Part shown: positions 24,901-34,194 of the stretch, piece by piece
Position numbering within the stretch: position 1 is the first letter of the stretch
Layout of the letters: every line of letters begins with the position of its first letter
Origin: Ascaphus truei
Lineage: Eukaryota > Chordata > Amphibia > Anura > Ascaphidae
NCBI GenBank assembly: GCA_036426205.1
Contig: CM071569.1
Coordinates: 2,504,462-2,568,461 of the forward strand
Length of the DNA: 64,000 bases
Reading direction: 5' to 3'
The notes under the pieces: model-generated
What the model was told of the DNA's origin: nothing
Seen by the model: only the letters and a program-made list of their open reading frames with translations
The model's database searches: none
Program-made: the position numbers and the translations under genes

Positions 24901-27900
24901 GCCTTTACCGTGAGGTCTTGATAAAGGCTCCAGTGGGTTTGACAAAACATTGGGTCAATAAAATATTTTTATTTGCATATTTATGGTGTGCCTAACACTT
25001 TGTTATTTTTGTACAGTAGCTTTGTATTTAATCTGATAACAGCATCCTCTCCAGTAGTCAGGATTATACTAGTTAAGTGTGTGCCCCAATTCCTTCACAC
25101 TATATATGTATTTATATACATACAGTATATACTTGGAGAGATGGCTGCTAAGGTTTTTTTTGTCATTTGAGAGCCACATTTGGGATAGGCTCCACTCCAC
25201 ATTTACTGACGGCTGTGAATTTTCACTTCTTGCATCAGTTCCTTTCTTGCACCAGATGAAGACCTGCCTGAATGCCCTCTCAATGTACCTTCTGTCCTGC
25301 ACAGATGCGATACACAAGAAGGGTGTCCGTGTGGCCAGTGGCTTTTGTGGGAGGTTTGAGGTATGAATCCCCGAAGGTCAATTCAGCGGGCAGAGTGGTT
25401 GGCTGGAAGACTGTTTTTGACCCCAATCGCCCATTTGCCATCGACATGGCTGGGTTTGCTATTAGCCTTCGACTGATCCTTGAAAAGCCCCAAGCTAATT
25501 TCAAATTGGAAGGAGTCAAGGGCGGCTATCAGGAGAGCAGCTTACTCAAGGACCTGGTCACTATGGATGGACTAGAGCCTAAAGCAGCCAACTGCACTAA
25601 GGTTAGCACTGTAATTACCTCTCAACTGACCCTCATTTTCAGACGTGCTCATATTTTCCCCATGCTCACCCTTTTTAGTACATCATTTTTTCCATGAACT
25701 TTATGAGTATTACCCTCCAAAAAGTCATAACCAAAAGTCATGATCACCTTCTAGCACATTGGTTGCCCCATTAGGCTTCAGTGGGATCGCCCTCTTAAAA
25801 GTCAGGGTTCGCCTTACACACATCAGGTAATCACAAAGACTTCAACAACGCCATCTCTTAAACAGTTAGGATCACCAAACTACACACAGCTGTTGCCTCT
25901 GTCAACTCAGATGGTATCTCCACCTTAGAAGTCGGGATCACAACAGTGCCCGGGTTAACTTCAATGGCATCACCCTCCTGTAAGGGCAGTCCCATATACC
26001 AACATGGACTACAGGACATTGAGAAATTGAAAGTACTCAACAAATATAATATCCATCATTTAGGATAAAATACTTACCATTGCGAATGTAGGATGAAGAG
26101 TTTAAGTATAAATATGACAGAATGTGCAGTATATGCAGTGTTTGTTACGTTGTACTGTACCGGACACATCTAAATAAGTAAAGAATTCAGCATAAAAGGC
26201 AAAGTTGCTGTGAGTTATAAAGCAGTGAAAGTGAAGGATTCTGGGATACAAATGAATTGAAAAACAATGATGGATTTGAGGTTTTAGTGCTTTATGGGGT
26301 AAATCTATATTGTGTGAAATGGTTGGTCAACCCCCATTCAAACCGGCCGCATGAGGGGTCACTTAGAACAATATAGAACAGCTGCTTACTGTAGTTTCCA
26401 TTATTCATTTTGGGGAATAATGACACACCTGCACTTGTCCTTCAGATAAAACCAAAAACCATCTGTCAGAAGCATACTGTACCTGGCATATTTTGACATT
26501 TAAAATATTTGAAGTAGTGTCTGATTATCTGCTGTTTTTCTCTTTTTCTTAAAGATTTCTAACCCATTCCTTCCTAACAATATGTTTGTCTAATGTTTTA
26601 TATAACTAACTATATCACTCCTTGTTTGACAATCTTTTTCCTTGTATGACTAACTATATCCCTCCTTGTATGACTATCTTACTCCTTGTATGACTAACTA
26701 TCTCACTCCTTGTATAACTATCTCACTCCTTGTATGACTATATCACTCCTTGTATGACTAACTCACTCCTTGTATGACTATATCACTCCTTGTATGACTA
26801 TCTGACTATAACTAACTATCTCACTCCTTGTATGACTATCTCACTCCTTGTATGACTATCTCACTCCTTGTATGACTATCTCACTCCTTGTATGACTATC
26901 TCACTCCTTGTACGACTATCTCACTCCTTGTATGACCAACTATATCCCTCCTTGCATGACTATCTCACTATGACTAACTATATAAATCCTTGTATGACTA
27001 ACTCACTCCTTGTATGTCTAGATCACTCCTTGTATGACTAACTCACTCCTTGTATGACTAACTCACTCCTTGTATGACTATCTCACTATAACTAACTATC
27101 TCACTCCTTGTATGACTATCTCACTCCTTGTATGACTATCTCACTCCTTGTATGACTATCTCACTCCTTGTATGACTATCTCACTCCTTGTATGACTATC
27201 TCACTCCTTGTATGACTATCTCATCCTTTACGACTTCTCACTCCTTTTAGATATCTCACTATGACTCTACTCACTCCTTGTCACTATCCACTCCTTGTAT
27301 GCTATCTCACTCCTTGTACGATATCTCACTCCTTGTATGACCCACTATATCCCTCTTGCATGACTATCTCACTATGACTAACTATATAAATCCTTGTATG
27401 ACTAACTCACTCCTTGTATGTCTAGATCACTCCTTGTATGACTAACTCACTCCTTGTATGACTAACTCACTCCTTGTATGACTATCTCACTATAACTAAC
27501 TATCTCACTCCTTGTATGACTATCTCACTCCTTGTATGACTATCTCACTCCTTGTATGACTATCTCACTCCTTGTATGACTATCTCACTCCTTGTACGAC
27601 TATCTCACTCCTTGTATGACCAACTATATCCCTCCTTGCATGACTATCTCACTATGACTAACTATATAAATCCTTGTATGACTAACTCACTCCTTGTATG
27701 TCTAGATCACTCCTTGTATGACTATCTCACTATGACTAACTATCTCACTCCTTGTATGACTATCTCACTATGACTAACTATCTCACTCCTTGTATANNNN
27801 NNNNNNNNNNNNNNNNNNNNNNNNNNNNNNNNNNNNNNNNNNNNNNNNNNNNNNNNNNNNNNNCTATCTCACTAAACTACTATCTCACTCAGACCTCACT

Positions 27901-28981
27901 CCTTGTACGACTATCTCACTCCTTGTATGACCAACTATATCCCTCCTTGCAGACTATCTCACTTGACTAACTATTAAATCCTTGTATGACTAACTCACTC
28001 TTGTATACTATATCACTCCTTGTACTGACTAACTCACTCCTTGTATGACCTAACTCACTCCTTGTATGACTATCTCACTATAACTAACTATCTCACTCCT
28101 TGTATGACTATCTCACTCCTTGTATGACTATCTCACTCCTTGTATGACATCTCACTCCTTGTATGACTATCTCACTCCTTGTACGACTATCTCACTCCTT
28201 GTATGACCAACTATATCCCTCCTTGCATGACTATCTCACTATGACTAACTATATAAATCCTTGTATGACTAACTCACTCCTTGTATGTCTAGATCACTCC
28301 TTGTATGACTATCTCACTATGACTAACTATCTCACTCCTTGTATGACTATCTCACTATGACTAACTATCTCACTCCTTGTATAACTAACTATATCACTCC
28401 TTGTATGACTTTCTCACTATGACTAACTAGAGTAATAGAGATGGGCAAAAAATGTTGGTGGATTTGAATCTACCTAGGATCGTCTGGTTCCTTTGGACCG
28501 TGAATCAGTTTCACAAAGGCAATCTGCCATTTTGTAGAGAGAAGAGAGAGAGGGGGAGGAGAGAGAGAGGTGGGAGAGAGAAAGAAAGAGAGGGAAAGAG
28601 GGACAGGAGAGAGAGGGGGGAGAGTGCAAAAGGGATAGAGAAGGGGGAGAAGGGAGGGGGAGACGAAGAGAGAGATTGGGAAGACGTTTGACTGAGCCCT
28701 GGTTGAGAACTGTGCTTGAAGCAGGATATTCCTAAACCTGTTGATGGCCCTTGAGGACTGGAGTTGACTACCCCACCCCTGCCCTAACACATCCCTCCCG
28801 TTCAGCCTCCATTAGCACATGAGTGCATATTGCAACAGGCAGGATACGGAGACAGAGGTGTGCATCATTACTGAGCTTCCTCTACCTGTTGCAGGTTTTG
28901 GTTTGGCACACAAGAACCGAAAGGCCAACACTTGTTAATGAAGGTAAACGAGGATTCACAGACAGAAACATAGAAGTCTAG
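9796..28981 (+). CDS. B3GAT1: Beta-1,3-glucuronyltransferase 1 (GlcAT-P), complete four-exon coding region
   Basis: Joined exons 9796-9907, 20496-21028, 25305-25601 and 28895-28981 total 1029 nt, giving 342 residues plus TAG; human B3GAT1 is 334. All introns are GT-AG and phases agree (1, 0, 0). The protein has a short basic N-terminus, a hydrophobic signal anchor at about residues 8-26, a stem with N-glycosylation sequons (N43, N52), and a GT43 catalytic domain. The domain shows [10 protein letters not shown] at its start, the DDD metal/UDP motif at 203-205, FAIDMAGF around D262, the presumed catalytic base E292 in GGYQESSLL, and WHTRTE near 318-323. Known family role: a Golgi type II membrane enzyme that transfers glucuronic acid from UDP-GlcA to N-acetyllactosamine termini, the step before sulfation in making the HNK-1 epitope. 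The N-terminus and stem boundary match B3GAT1 better than B3GAT2 or B3GAT3. No frameshift or missing key residue is seen. Introns are filled with repeats. Confidence 0.93.
10280..10665 (+). mobile_element. 3' tail of a LINE, same family as the minus-strand LINE at 48.8 kb
   Basis: GTGCCCAGGACATACGTGAA, GAGAGGTAACTCTCA and GTATTACTTCCTGGTAA match the reverse complement of 48830-48890 in order, with TTCATTTAA upstream. It is only the untranslated 3' end of the element. Diagnostic blocks are clear from about 10530; the 5' limit is approximate. Confidence 0.7.
10670..12185. other. Intron 1 stretch with no recognised element
   Basis: Mostly AT-rich single-copy-looking sequence. The only hint of a mobile end is TTAACCCTTTCAGTGCC at 10909, which resembles the piggyBac-like terminus at 34769 but has no partner end nearby. 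A frame at 10973-11266 has no motif and is probably chance. Confidence 0.5.
12190..12860 (-). mobile_element. LTR-like block, minus orientation
   Basis: Starts TGTGACAG and contains TTTATT (12258-12263), the complement of an AATAAA signal, in a layout like the LTR-like blocks at 38.6 and 44.3 kb. No internal coding region or paired LTR was found, so this would be a solo LTR. Weak call. Confidence 0.35.
13005..13310. mobile_element. hAT-like MITE, CTCCAGTCCTC family, with an internal second copy
   Basis: Flanks GGTTACGG (12997-13004) and GGTTATGG (13311-13318) agree at 7 of 8. Ends are CAGGGGGTTCTCAACTCCAG and the complement of CAGGTCTTCTCAACTCCAG. A second partial copy (CCAACTCCAGTCCTCAAGGG) begins near 13107 inside the first, which explains the extra length over the usual 190 bp. 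Confidence 0.8.
13422..13570. repeat. Interspersed repeat starting ATAGTTACATAGTTACATAG
   Basis: Contains ATAGTTACATAGTTACATAG, a TTGAAAAAAGAC block and CCATCAAGTTCAACC. I recall this string as a very common dispersed repeat in amphibian genomes; the parent family is not certain. Confidence 0.5.
14155..14645. repeat. G-rich minisatellite, unit about 25 bp
   Basis: Degenerate copies of AGCTGCAGAGGGTGGGGGCG plus GGGTT. Frames through it give Gly/Trp-rich peptides that are artefacts of the repeat. Confidence 0.85.
14755..16765. repeat. 35-bp minisatellite, more than 50 copies
   Basis: The unit contains ATCCCTGCACACAGGACTAT followed by TGGCCCTGTGCAGAA. Copies differ by many one-base indels, which may be real or a long-read assembly effect. 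All three + frames stay open for long distances because the unit lacks stops in most phases; these are not genes. Confidence 0.95.
16770..17055. repeat. C-rich polypyrimidine tract
   Basis: About 280 bp of C runs broken by T and A. It directly follows the 35-bp array. Confidence 0.9.
17056..17355. repeat. TG-rich tandem array
   Basis: Repeats of GTGTCTGTGCAGGTCAGTGG in varying lengths. Confidence 0.9.
17356..17610. repeat. Purine tract and GGGGAGAGAGA repeat
   Basis: AATGGAGGAGGGTGGGGAGA repeats four times and then decays to a G/A tract, one of several polypurine tracts in this gene's introns. Confidence 0.9.
17812..18060. repeat. Degenerate L2/MIR-like repeat
   Basis: GCAGCACTTTACACA and CCCCGCAGAGCTTGCAATCT resemble the element at 33653-33902 and the fragment near 31720-31790. 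Old and fragmentary. Confidence 0.4.
18609..18791. mobile_element. hAT-like MITE, CTCCAGTCCTC family
   Basis: CAGGGGTGGTCTACTCCAGT at the left end and the reverse complement at the right. Flanks CTCTACTC (18601-18608) and CTCGACTG (18792-18799) agree at 6 of 8. Confidence 0.8.
18800..19340. other. CpG-rich stretch, probably repeat-derived
   Basis: Dense in CpG and ACGTC motifs (TGACGTCACG near 19112), then a G run (about 19185-19200). TCTCCGGGTT occurs near 19284 and a related CTCCGGGTTTG near 18874, which may be decayed direct ends of an element. No exon is evident. Confidence 0.35.
19997..20260. mobile_element. hAT-like element with a 49-bp internal array, perfect 8-bp duplication
   Basis: 264 bp. 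CTCTATAT stands at 19989-19996 and again at 20261-20268, an exact 8-bp duplication. Ends are CAGTCTTTTCAAC and the complement of CAGTGCTTCTTAACC. Inside are four copies of a 49-bp unit (ACAATGCATCTGATCTCAGA, then TTAGAGAGGGTTGGGGTTCC). The same unit, in the opposite orientation, fills the element at 35585-36475. Confidence 0.85.
20496..21028 (+). CDS. B3GAT1: B3GAT1 coding exon 2: stem and first half of the catalytic domain
   Basis: Begins with two bases that complete the phase-1 codon (Lys38) after a TTATTACAG acceptor, and ends at a codon border before GTAATT. Residues 39-215 cover the stem (DTGDNSTAK onward), the strongly conserved start of the GT43 domain ([20 protein letters not shown]) and the nucleotide/metal motif FADDDNTYS. 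The stem is less like mammalian B3GAT1 than the rest, as expected for a linker. Sequons occur at NST, NVT, NFT and NSS. Confidence 0.94.
21594..22991. mobile_element. Inverted-repeat element carrying a G-rich minisatellite
   Basis: The left end GGCCCAGATTCAAAGAG and reverse-strand right end GGTCCAGATCCCACAGAG are similar, and both are followed by TTA/ACG-rich sequence (CGTTAGTGACTTAACG, CGTTAACGG). This resembles Harbinger ends, but no clear 3-bp duplication is visible. The minisatellite occupies about half of it. Lies wholly in B3GAT1 intron 2. Confidence 0.5.
21815..22545. repeat. G-rich minisatellite, unit about 20 bp
   Basis: About 35 copies of ACAGTGGACAGGAGGGGGGG with length variation. 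The G runs on one strand and C runs on the other create long false frames rich in Pro/Ser or Gly/Gln. Confidence 0.95.
23080..23155 (-). mobile_element. L2-like LINE tail fragment
   Basis: AATAATAATAACAACTTTAT, then TCAATGGGACTAAAAGCGCG, the reverse complement of the same LINE tail seen at 5988-6080. Confidence 0.6.
23205..23518. mobile_element. Degenerate hAT-like element
   Basis: Ends CAGTGGTTATCAACCTTTTC and (reverse strand) CAGTGGTTTTCAAACTGTTT. The 8-bp flanks no longer match well, so the insertion is old. Confidence 0.6.
24152..24444. mobile_element. hAT-like MITE, CTCCAGTCCTC family
   Basis: Starts CAGGGTGCTCAACTCCAGTC and ends with the complement of CAGGGGTTCTCAACTTCAGT. It contains a duplicated internal part as in the 13005 copy. 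Flanks ATACATAG and GTGTATAG agree at 5 of 8. Confidence 0.75.
24911..24995 (+). ncRNA. Degenerate hammerhead-like module
   Basis: TTGATAA (24918-24924), then a stem II region GGCTCC...., then ACAAAACATTGG where GAAAC is expected, followed by AATAAA and a T-rich tail ending GGTGTGC. The GAAA box is damaged, so this copy is unlikely to cleave. Confidence 0.4.
25305..25601 (+). CDS. B3GAT1: B3GAT1 coding exon 3: acceptor-binding and catalytic-base region
   Basis: Exactly 99 codons in phase 0, the same length as the matching human exon. The acceptor is CTGTCCTGCACAG and the donor is AAG|GTTAGC, a weaker GT. Residues 216-314 include [36 protein letters not shown] (D262) and [12 protein letters not shown] (E292, aligned with the family catalytic base), ending in the sequon NCT. 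This is the most conserved exon and it fixes the assignment as B3GAT1. Confidence 0.95.
25602..26620. other. Intron 3 proximal part, no element recognised
   Basis: AT-rich sequence with GGGATCGCC/TCAGGGTTCGCC-like periodic words near 25760-25990 (about 50-60 bp spacing), perhaps a very old tandem array. Nothing else seen. Confidence 0.4.
26630..28430. repeat. 20-bp minisatellite with higher-order structure and an assembly gap
   Basis: The unit is ACTCCTTGTATGACTATCTC. A variant block with CCAACTATATCCCTCCTTGC and a nearby ATATAAATCC recurs at about 26935, 27345, 27625, 27925 and 28205, so a longer period (about 280-410 bp) is laid over the 20-bp one. 67 Ns fill 27797-27863, and units near the gap and near 27220-27370 are full of small deletions. 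It lies in the last B3GAT1 intron. Confidence 0.95.
28535..28685. repeat. GA-rich polypurine tract
   Basis: About 150 bp almost entirely A and G on the + strand, 210 bp before coding exon 4. Confidence 0.9.
28692..28781. mobile_element. hAT-like MITE, right half only
   Basis: Shows the family's right arm (GATGGCCCTTGAGGACTGGA, then GTTGACTACC) ending in CCCTG. The left arm is missing or replaced by the adjoining GA tract. Just upstream of coding exon 4. Confidence 0.6.
28895..28981 (+). CDS. B3GAT1: B3GAT1 coding exon 4: C-terminal UDP-binding motif and stop
   Basis: A short 29-codon exon in phase 0 after the acceptor CTACCTGTTGCAG. It reads [10 protein letters not shown]..., then a tail ending in NIEV and TAG at 28979-28981. 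His319 and Arg321 correspond to the family residues that contact UDP; the residue after TRTE is Arg where mammals have Lys. The exon was found by eye because it is too short for standard ORF calling. The 3' untranslated region follows; AATAAA at 29839-29844 is one candidate polyadenylation signal, and a hAT-like MITE lies between. Confidence 0.93.
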   Translation, partial: VLVWHTRTERPTLVNEGKRGFTDRNIEV

Positions 28982-29246
28982 CCATATAGAGCGCCCTGTA
29001 GCGTAAGTGCTCTGACTGTTACTCTTCTTGTAATCAATTATTTTATTTATTGGGGGGGATCTAGCGATGGGTAAGTACTGTACAGCAAGCTGCAATGGCT
29101 GTATCGATTAGAGATAATGAGCCAGCTTTACTAAGCAGTGTTCAGCTCATTCCTGTGAGGTGCAAGGGGGACTTTAGCTGCAACCATGTAGTGCTCTGGG
29201 TCTTGATATCGAAAAACGTATAGGCATTCTTTTTAGCATAACAAAG

Positions 29247-29438
29247 CAGGGTGGCCAACTCCAGTCCTCCAATGGCCCAATAGTCCAGGCACTAGGGAGT
29301 CCCTGCTTCAGCACAGGTGGCTCATCAGTGGCTCAGTCTTCGACTAGCCACTGAGTTGTAGCCACCTTGCAATCCGGGACTTCGCCCTTTACCTTGCCTG
29401 TTTTGGTGGCCACTTGAGGACTGAAGTTGGCCATTCTG
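29247..29438. mobile_element. hAT-like MITE, CTCCAGTCCTC family, in the presumed 3' UTR
   Basis: CAGGGTGGCCAACTCCAGTC at the left and the complement of CAGAATGGCCAACTTCAGTC at the right. It lies 266 bp after the B3GAT1 stop, so it is probably transcribed with the gene. Confidence 0.7.
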
Positions 29439-29439
29439 C

Positions 29440-30755
29440 TTTACAGGATCAAGTGTACTTCAGATATGAGGAAAATGTACCTACTGCTTTTTGCTCTGGG
29501 ATGGCTTATTAAGGATTATGTGATGTGCATTGTAGGACGTTCCATAACCAAACCCAAAATTGGTTAGTGCTCCAAACATTGCTGAATAGTCTTTTATTCG
29601 GACCCAAATGTGTAGCATAAATATCCCTTACAAGAAAAAAATCGTGCAAATTCTGCAAATCTAGGGACACAGCAAAAAAAATTTAGTTTGTTTTCAGACA
29701 GGTTTTTTTTACAAAATGTTTTTGGGGACTCTAGAAGTTTTTCTGATCCTGTATTTCTTTTCATGCTATAGCGTGATGACTATAACGACTGTAGCGCCCC
29801 ATAATTATATACAACTCGTATAGATTGTTACGGGTGCAAATAAAGAGGTCAGCAAAGTCTTGTGTTCGATTTGACAACATTTGAACAAATATGAATTAGA
29901 ACATGTTTATTTTTATTTCCCTAGGGTCGACATTACCCAATACACAAGTGTGAATGAAAGGATTTATACAACAACGCTTGGCTGTGGACACGTGGCACGT
30001 TTGTGTGAAGGACAGAGGGACACGGAAACTCGTTCAAACTATTTATTGTAGAATCACTACGTGGTTGCTTAAATATCTTTTAAAAAAACATTTTTCTGAA
30101 GGTAACAAGAGACAGTGTTGCTGTTGATGTCATGTTTAAGGATTGCAATATAGAAAAATAGGCTAAAGCGCTCAAATGCAGGTGTGATAAGTAAAGTAAG
30201 CCAAACCACTAAACCAGGGTACAAATAAGTATAAAATAGTACTTAATGTGCAATCGTATGGGTACTATCCTCCTGAAGACAGGTGGTAGATGGTACAAGC
30301 CCACACACCCTCAGTCTCATCGGCAGGTTCCCCTGAAAATCATTTACTCACATCCTGGATTGGGAAGTATTTAAGAAAAGATGAAAAGACTCTGGACCGG
30401 AGGAAAGAGAGAGAATGAACTGAGAAGAAAGATCCTGCAGTAGTTATCTCGTTCACATGAGATGCTGGTTCTAGCTCAAACATATGGGTCTGCCTACCAA
30501 AGCCAATTAAAGTGCTTTCTCCGCTTGCAGCTTTGTCAAATGTAAGACACTTGCTAATGAAGTTTTTACATAGGATTGGTAAGATGAAAGGCTTATGACA
30601 CATCAGAGATGGCACACTCCTTTGACGCTAAGAAAAAGTAAAAAAATGTAAATGGCGCACAGAATATAGTACGTCCCAGTAATATACGTGAGTAGCTCAA
30701 CTCCTCTATCTCTACATGTTGACACTTCCCAAATCACAAGATGACGTACATACAG
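29440..30755. other. Downstream flank, no gene recognised
   Basis: AT-rich sequence. AATAAA at 29839 could end B3GAT1. A block at 30160-30350 (GCGCTCAAATGCAGGTGTG, CTCCTGAAGACAGG) looks like a dispersed element of unknown family. The minus-strand frame at 30340-30615 has no motif. Confidence 0.35.
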
Positions 30756-30760
30756 TAAGG

Positions 30761-31282
30761 CAGGGGTAGCCAACTCCAGTCCTCAAAGGCCACCAACCGG
30801 TCAGGTGTTAAGGGTGCAAAAGTTGGAATATGGCGCACAGACTCTCTTAGCTGTGCGCCATATTCCAACGTTTGTCTCCTTTGATCTAATCATTGGCAGC
30901 ACGCCCAACAGGAGGCACAGGACAGAGCTACATCACAAATGGGAGTATATTTAATTATAAAGTATGAATCTATATAGTGACCTTATATTCTCTGAGAGTT
31001 CCACTTGCTGTTGTTACTGATTATATATCACTGGCCTCAGACCCTGTGCCTCTGCTTATGCGTAATATTTAATGCATTCACATGTCAAGGATCCAGCGCT
31101 TGAGAGCTTATACCACAACGTATACAAACTCTATTTCCAACCAGGTGTTAAGGGTATCCCAGCTTCAGCACAGGAGGCTCAATCAGTGGCTCAGTCTTTG
31201 AATGAGCCACCTGTGCTGAAGCAGGTATATCCTTAAACCTGTACTGTTGGTGGCCCCAGAGAACTGGAGTTGACCACCCTTG
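30761..31282. mobile_element. hAT-like MITE interrupted by a 326-bp insertion
   Basis: The left end CAGGGGTAGCCAACTCCAGT runs to 30815 and the rest resumes at 31142, ending CCCTTG at 31282. The outer 8-bp flanks agree at 5 of 8. CAGGTGTTAAGGGT occurs at 30802-30815 and again at 31142-31155, a 14-bp direct repeat that frames the insert. Confidence 0.75.
30816..31141. mobile_element. 326-bp insert with 14-bp target duplication
   Basis: Flanked by the 14-bp repeat above. Near its left end GTTGGAATATGGCGCACAG is followed after 10 bases by its near-complement, a strong hairpin (30822-30869). The right end reads TTTCCAAC, the complement of GTTGGAA. A long target duplication fits a target-primed retroelement, but there is no poly(A) tail. 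Confidence 0.5.
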
Positions 31283-31499
31283 GTGTAGGGCAGAACATTT
31301 GCAAAGTACGTGGACATGGTAAGGTCCCAGTATAATATCCTGCGCGGCAGCTTCCTCCTTTCAGGGCCATGTAAATGAAGCTGAAATCGTCCCCAGTCAG
31401 AGAAAGACACATTAACAGCATATAGAATAGGAGCCTGAGGGGTCATCTGAGCGGTCATTTGTGTCACTTTAATGGAGGGTTTCTGTGCAATAGGTCCCA

Positions 31500-32200
31500 G
31501 ATCGGCACTACCACCATTTAATAGCTGCAGGATGGAAATGCCTTTCCTAGCATGAATTTAATGACCATGACAAAATAGTTGTCTTATTATACAAAATAGT
31601 TCCTACAATCACCCCCTTGACATTTTGGACGAGAGACACAACCAGTATGAAGACTTTACAGGCAAAAAAAACTAATCTACAGTATACTGAGACAGACTGA
31701 CGGTGCACACAACACTGCAGAGCATTGTGCAGGGGCAAGGCAACCCCAAGAGCTTACAATCTAACTGTGGTGCCCGAGGTCGCAGGAAAAGGTGCTCTCT
31801 GCTATAATGTCACCTATTGTGCTTCTTATCATAAAGTGAACACGTCGGTTGTATCACTGCCCTCAAACAGTAACTGCTGCTCTCAATATCCTCTATAACA
31901 TGTGCAACGAAGCGAAACCCCAGAGGCACGTAACACCCTCGCCACGATGTATAACGTGTTACAGGAGTCAACGGGTTTTATCGGTTTCAACACATTCCCA
32001 GGAATATCCATGGTTGTATTCTTTAGGGGCTATTGGAAGGATCGGATCTGTATGGGCCTGGACCATTGAAAGTTGAAGTGATTTCAGGAGCGTTTGAAGA
32101 CATTTCTAGGAAAATTCACACAGGCAGATATACTGTATTGAATGGACCCCCCTGCAAAAAATGGTTTTAGTTTAATATTTCTCATAAATGTATAGGAGCA
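31500..32200. other. Unassigned stretch with one MIR-like fragment
   Basis: GGTGCACACAACACTGCAGA to GTGCCCGAGGTCGCAGG (about 31700-31785) matches part of the element at 33653-33902. Otherwise nothing recognised. Confidence 0.35.
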
Positions 32201-32214
32201 ATCAATACTGTACA

Positions 32215-32565
32215 TGTAGGATTGAAGCTGGAGGTCTGCAGAGCTGAAACCCATTCATTTCAGGTCCGACTTCCAGAGATTCTTACCACTGAAGGGGGTG
32301 CCGGTATCTCCTGCATGTTTAAGGCTCCTGTGTCACATGGGCCAATAGGAAGCCGCATCGGATGACATCACGGCTTCCTATTGGCCCGCAGAGCACTGGA
32401 GCTTTGAGAAGCAGCCATAACGTGATCCCTGGCAGCCAATGATAGCTCCTAATAGCACCCCCTATGGAGGTAAGTATCTCCGGAAGCAGGGGGTCCCCGG
32501 AGCTGAAATTAATTGGCTTCATCTCCGGAGACCCCCTGCTTGAATCCTATGTTTAATAAAATAAA
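32215..32565. mobile_element. MITE of the GAAGCAGGGGG family, full copy
   Basis: Left GTAGGATTGAAGCTGGAGGT, right the complement of AACATAGGATTCAAGCAGGG. The internal fold is CCAATAGGAAGCCGC and its complement. TTAA stands outside the right end, as at 9480, and the following ATCACCCA is shared with that copy. Confidence 0.7.
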
Positions 32566-33652
32566 TCACCCAAAAAAATCGACAATTTAAAACAGGGTTT
32601 CACTGTCAAATATGTAAATAGTATTTAAAAAATCTGAAGATGATTTCTAAAATAATATATTATAATATTTTTTTTTTTTCAACCTTCTAAGTCAGACAAC
32701 TAATTTCTGTTTATTGCACTAACCAGTGTCCGGAACTTCTGGCAAGGGTTTAAAATAAAGCAGTAGATGAAACCTTTTTAAATTTGTCTCCAATGCAAAA
32801 CAGTGGTACTGTAGCTACTTCAGTAATATCTTGTTTTTTAAGCAGCTATCCCTTCGTTTTTATCACTTTACTCCCTATTTCTTCAGTTTCGGGAACCTCG
32901 GGGTTCCCAAGATACGTACCAGTGAAATTAGCAGGTTTCCTCTCCTCCCAGGGGAAACAAAATGGCTGTCAAATCTCAGGTCAATAGGAATCCCGCAAGT
33001 ATCTTAGAAACCTCAGGGTTCGCAGAACTGGAAATATCATGGTTCAAGTCTGATGCCCCCCCCCCCCCCCTCCCAGTTCCAATCCTGTAAAAAGGGGGAG
33101 GGGAGTGCTTGTTAGGGGAGATTGCAGCTTTTACTGCTTGAGTGCCCTATGACATAACTACCTCCTCATGAGGTCTCGTCTCCAATGTCGTAGGAGCTAC
33201 AACACAGTCTTTTTTGCTTCTTTCCTAAGGGAGATATACTCCGCAGGAGGACCGGGGCGTGATCCGACTGGAAGAGGAGACTCCTCTTCCGTTCGCATCA
33301 TCAGTGACGTAGTGATCATGTGATCGCTGCCAAGGAGAGGCCCTAGCACACAAAGGGTTACGATGTTATGCCTGAATACTTACACTGAAGGCACATTAAG
33401 AAACAATACGAGTAAAAAAAAGCACAGCAAGAAATCAAATATAATAATCAGATAGGAGAATAACACTCTATATCATCCGAGAATAACAGGAGGTTAGTCT
33501 CTCGTTCAAACCCCAGATACAGTATCCCACATACAGTATGACATGACGCGATATCATGTGCAATTTATTCATGAAATAACCGAGTGTGTGGATATCCTCC
33601 ACCAACAGATTACAGACGCCAAACTACGATACAACATGAGATGGGGGGATTG

Positions 33653-33902
33653 GAAGATAATAATAATAATAACAATAGCATGTTCTTGTATAGCGCTGCT
33701 AGTTTTACGTAGCGCTTTACTGAGACATTTTGCAGACACAGGTCCCTGACCCGTGGAGCTTACAATCTATGTTTTTGGTGCCCGAGGCACAGGGAGATAA
33801 AGTGACTTGCCCAAGGTCACAAGGAGCTGACGTCGGGAATTGAACCAGGCCCCCCTGCTTCACACTCAGTCAGTGTCTTTACTCACTGTGCCGCTCCCCC
33901 TC
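33653..33902 (+). repeat. L2/MIR-type interspersed repeat
   Basis: Starts with an (ATA)n run, then TATAGCGCTGCTAG, CTTACAATCTATG, GTGACTTGCCCAAGGTCACA, GAATTGAACCAGG. The last blocks are typical of the MIR/CORE-SINE and related LINE-tail family. Confidence 0.6.
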
Positions 33903-34194
33903 CTAGATCTGCAGAATTGTTATAGTTATGACACTTTTAATAGACCAATATGAAAGATCTTATTATAAGGGACATTGTCTCAGGGCCAAATTCTGGGGCA
34001 CACATTTTTTCAGATGCATTAAAAAAATTATATTGCTTTTTTACGCGTTTTTTATCTTTCATACAATTGGTTCAGTTTTATGATCCAGAAGTGCAACATT
34101 TTGCAATAATACTGTATGCCCCATAGTGTACAAAGCTTTTGAAACCTCACAGGTCTCATGTATACCTGTGCTGTACTCTCATGTATACTCAAGG

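Noticed and set aside
26630..28430. Possible CRISPR-like array of regular repeats
   Set aside because: Units are head-to-tail with no unique spacers, in a vertebrate intron.
29930..30000. Candidate last B3GAT1 exon after a CCCTAG acceptor
   Set aside because: The frame does not match the GT43 C-terminus, while 28895-28981 matches it fully with a stop.
33653..33902. tRNA-like gene
   Set aside because: GGTCACA and GAATTGAACC resemble tRNA boxes, but no cloverleaf forms and the layout is that of a MIR/L2-type repeat.
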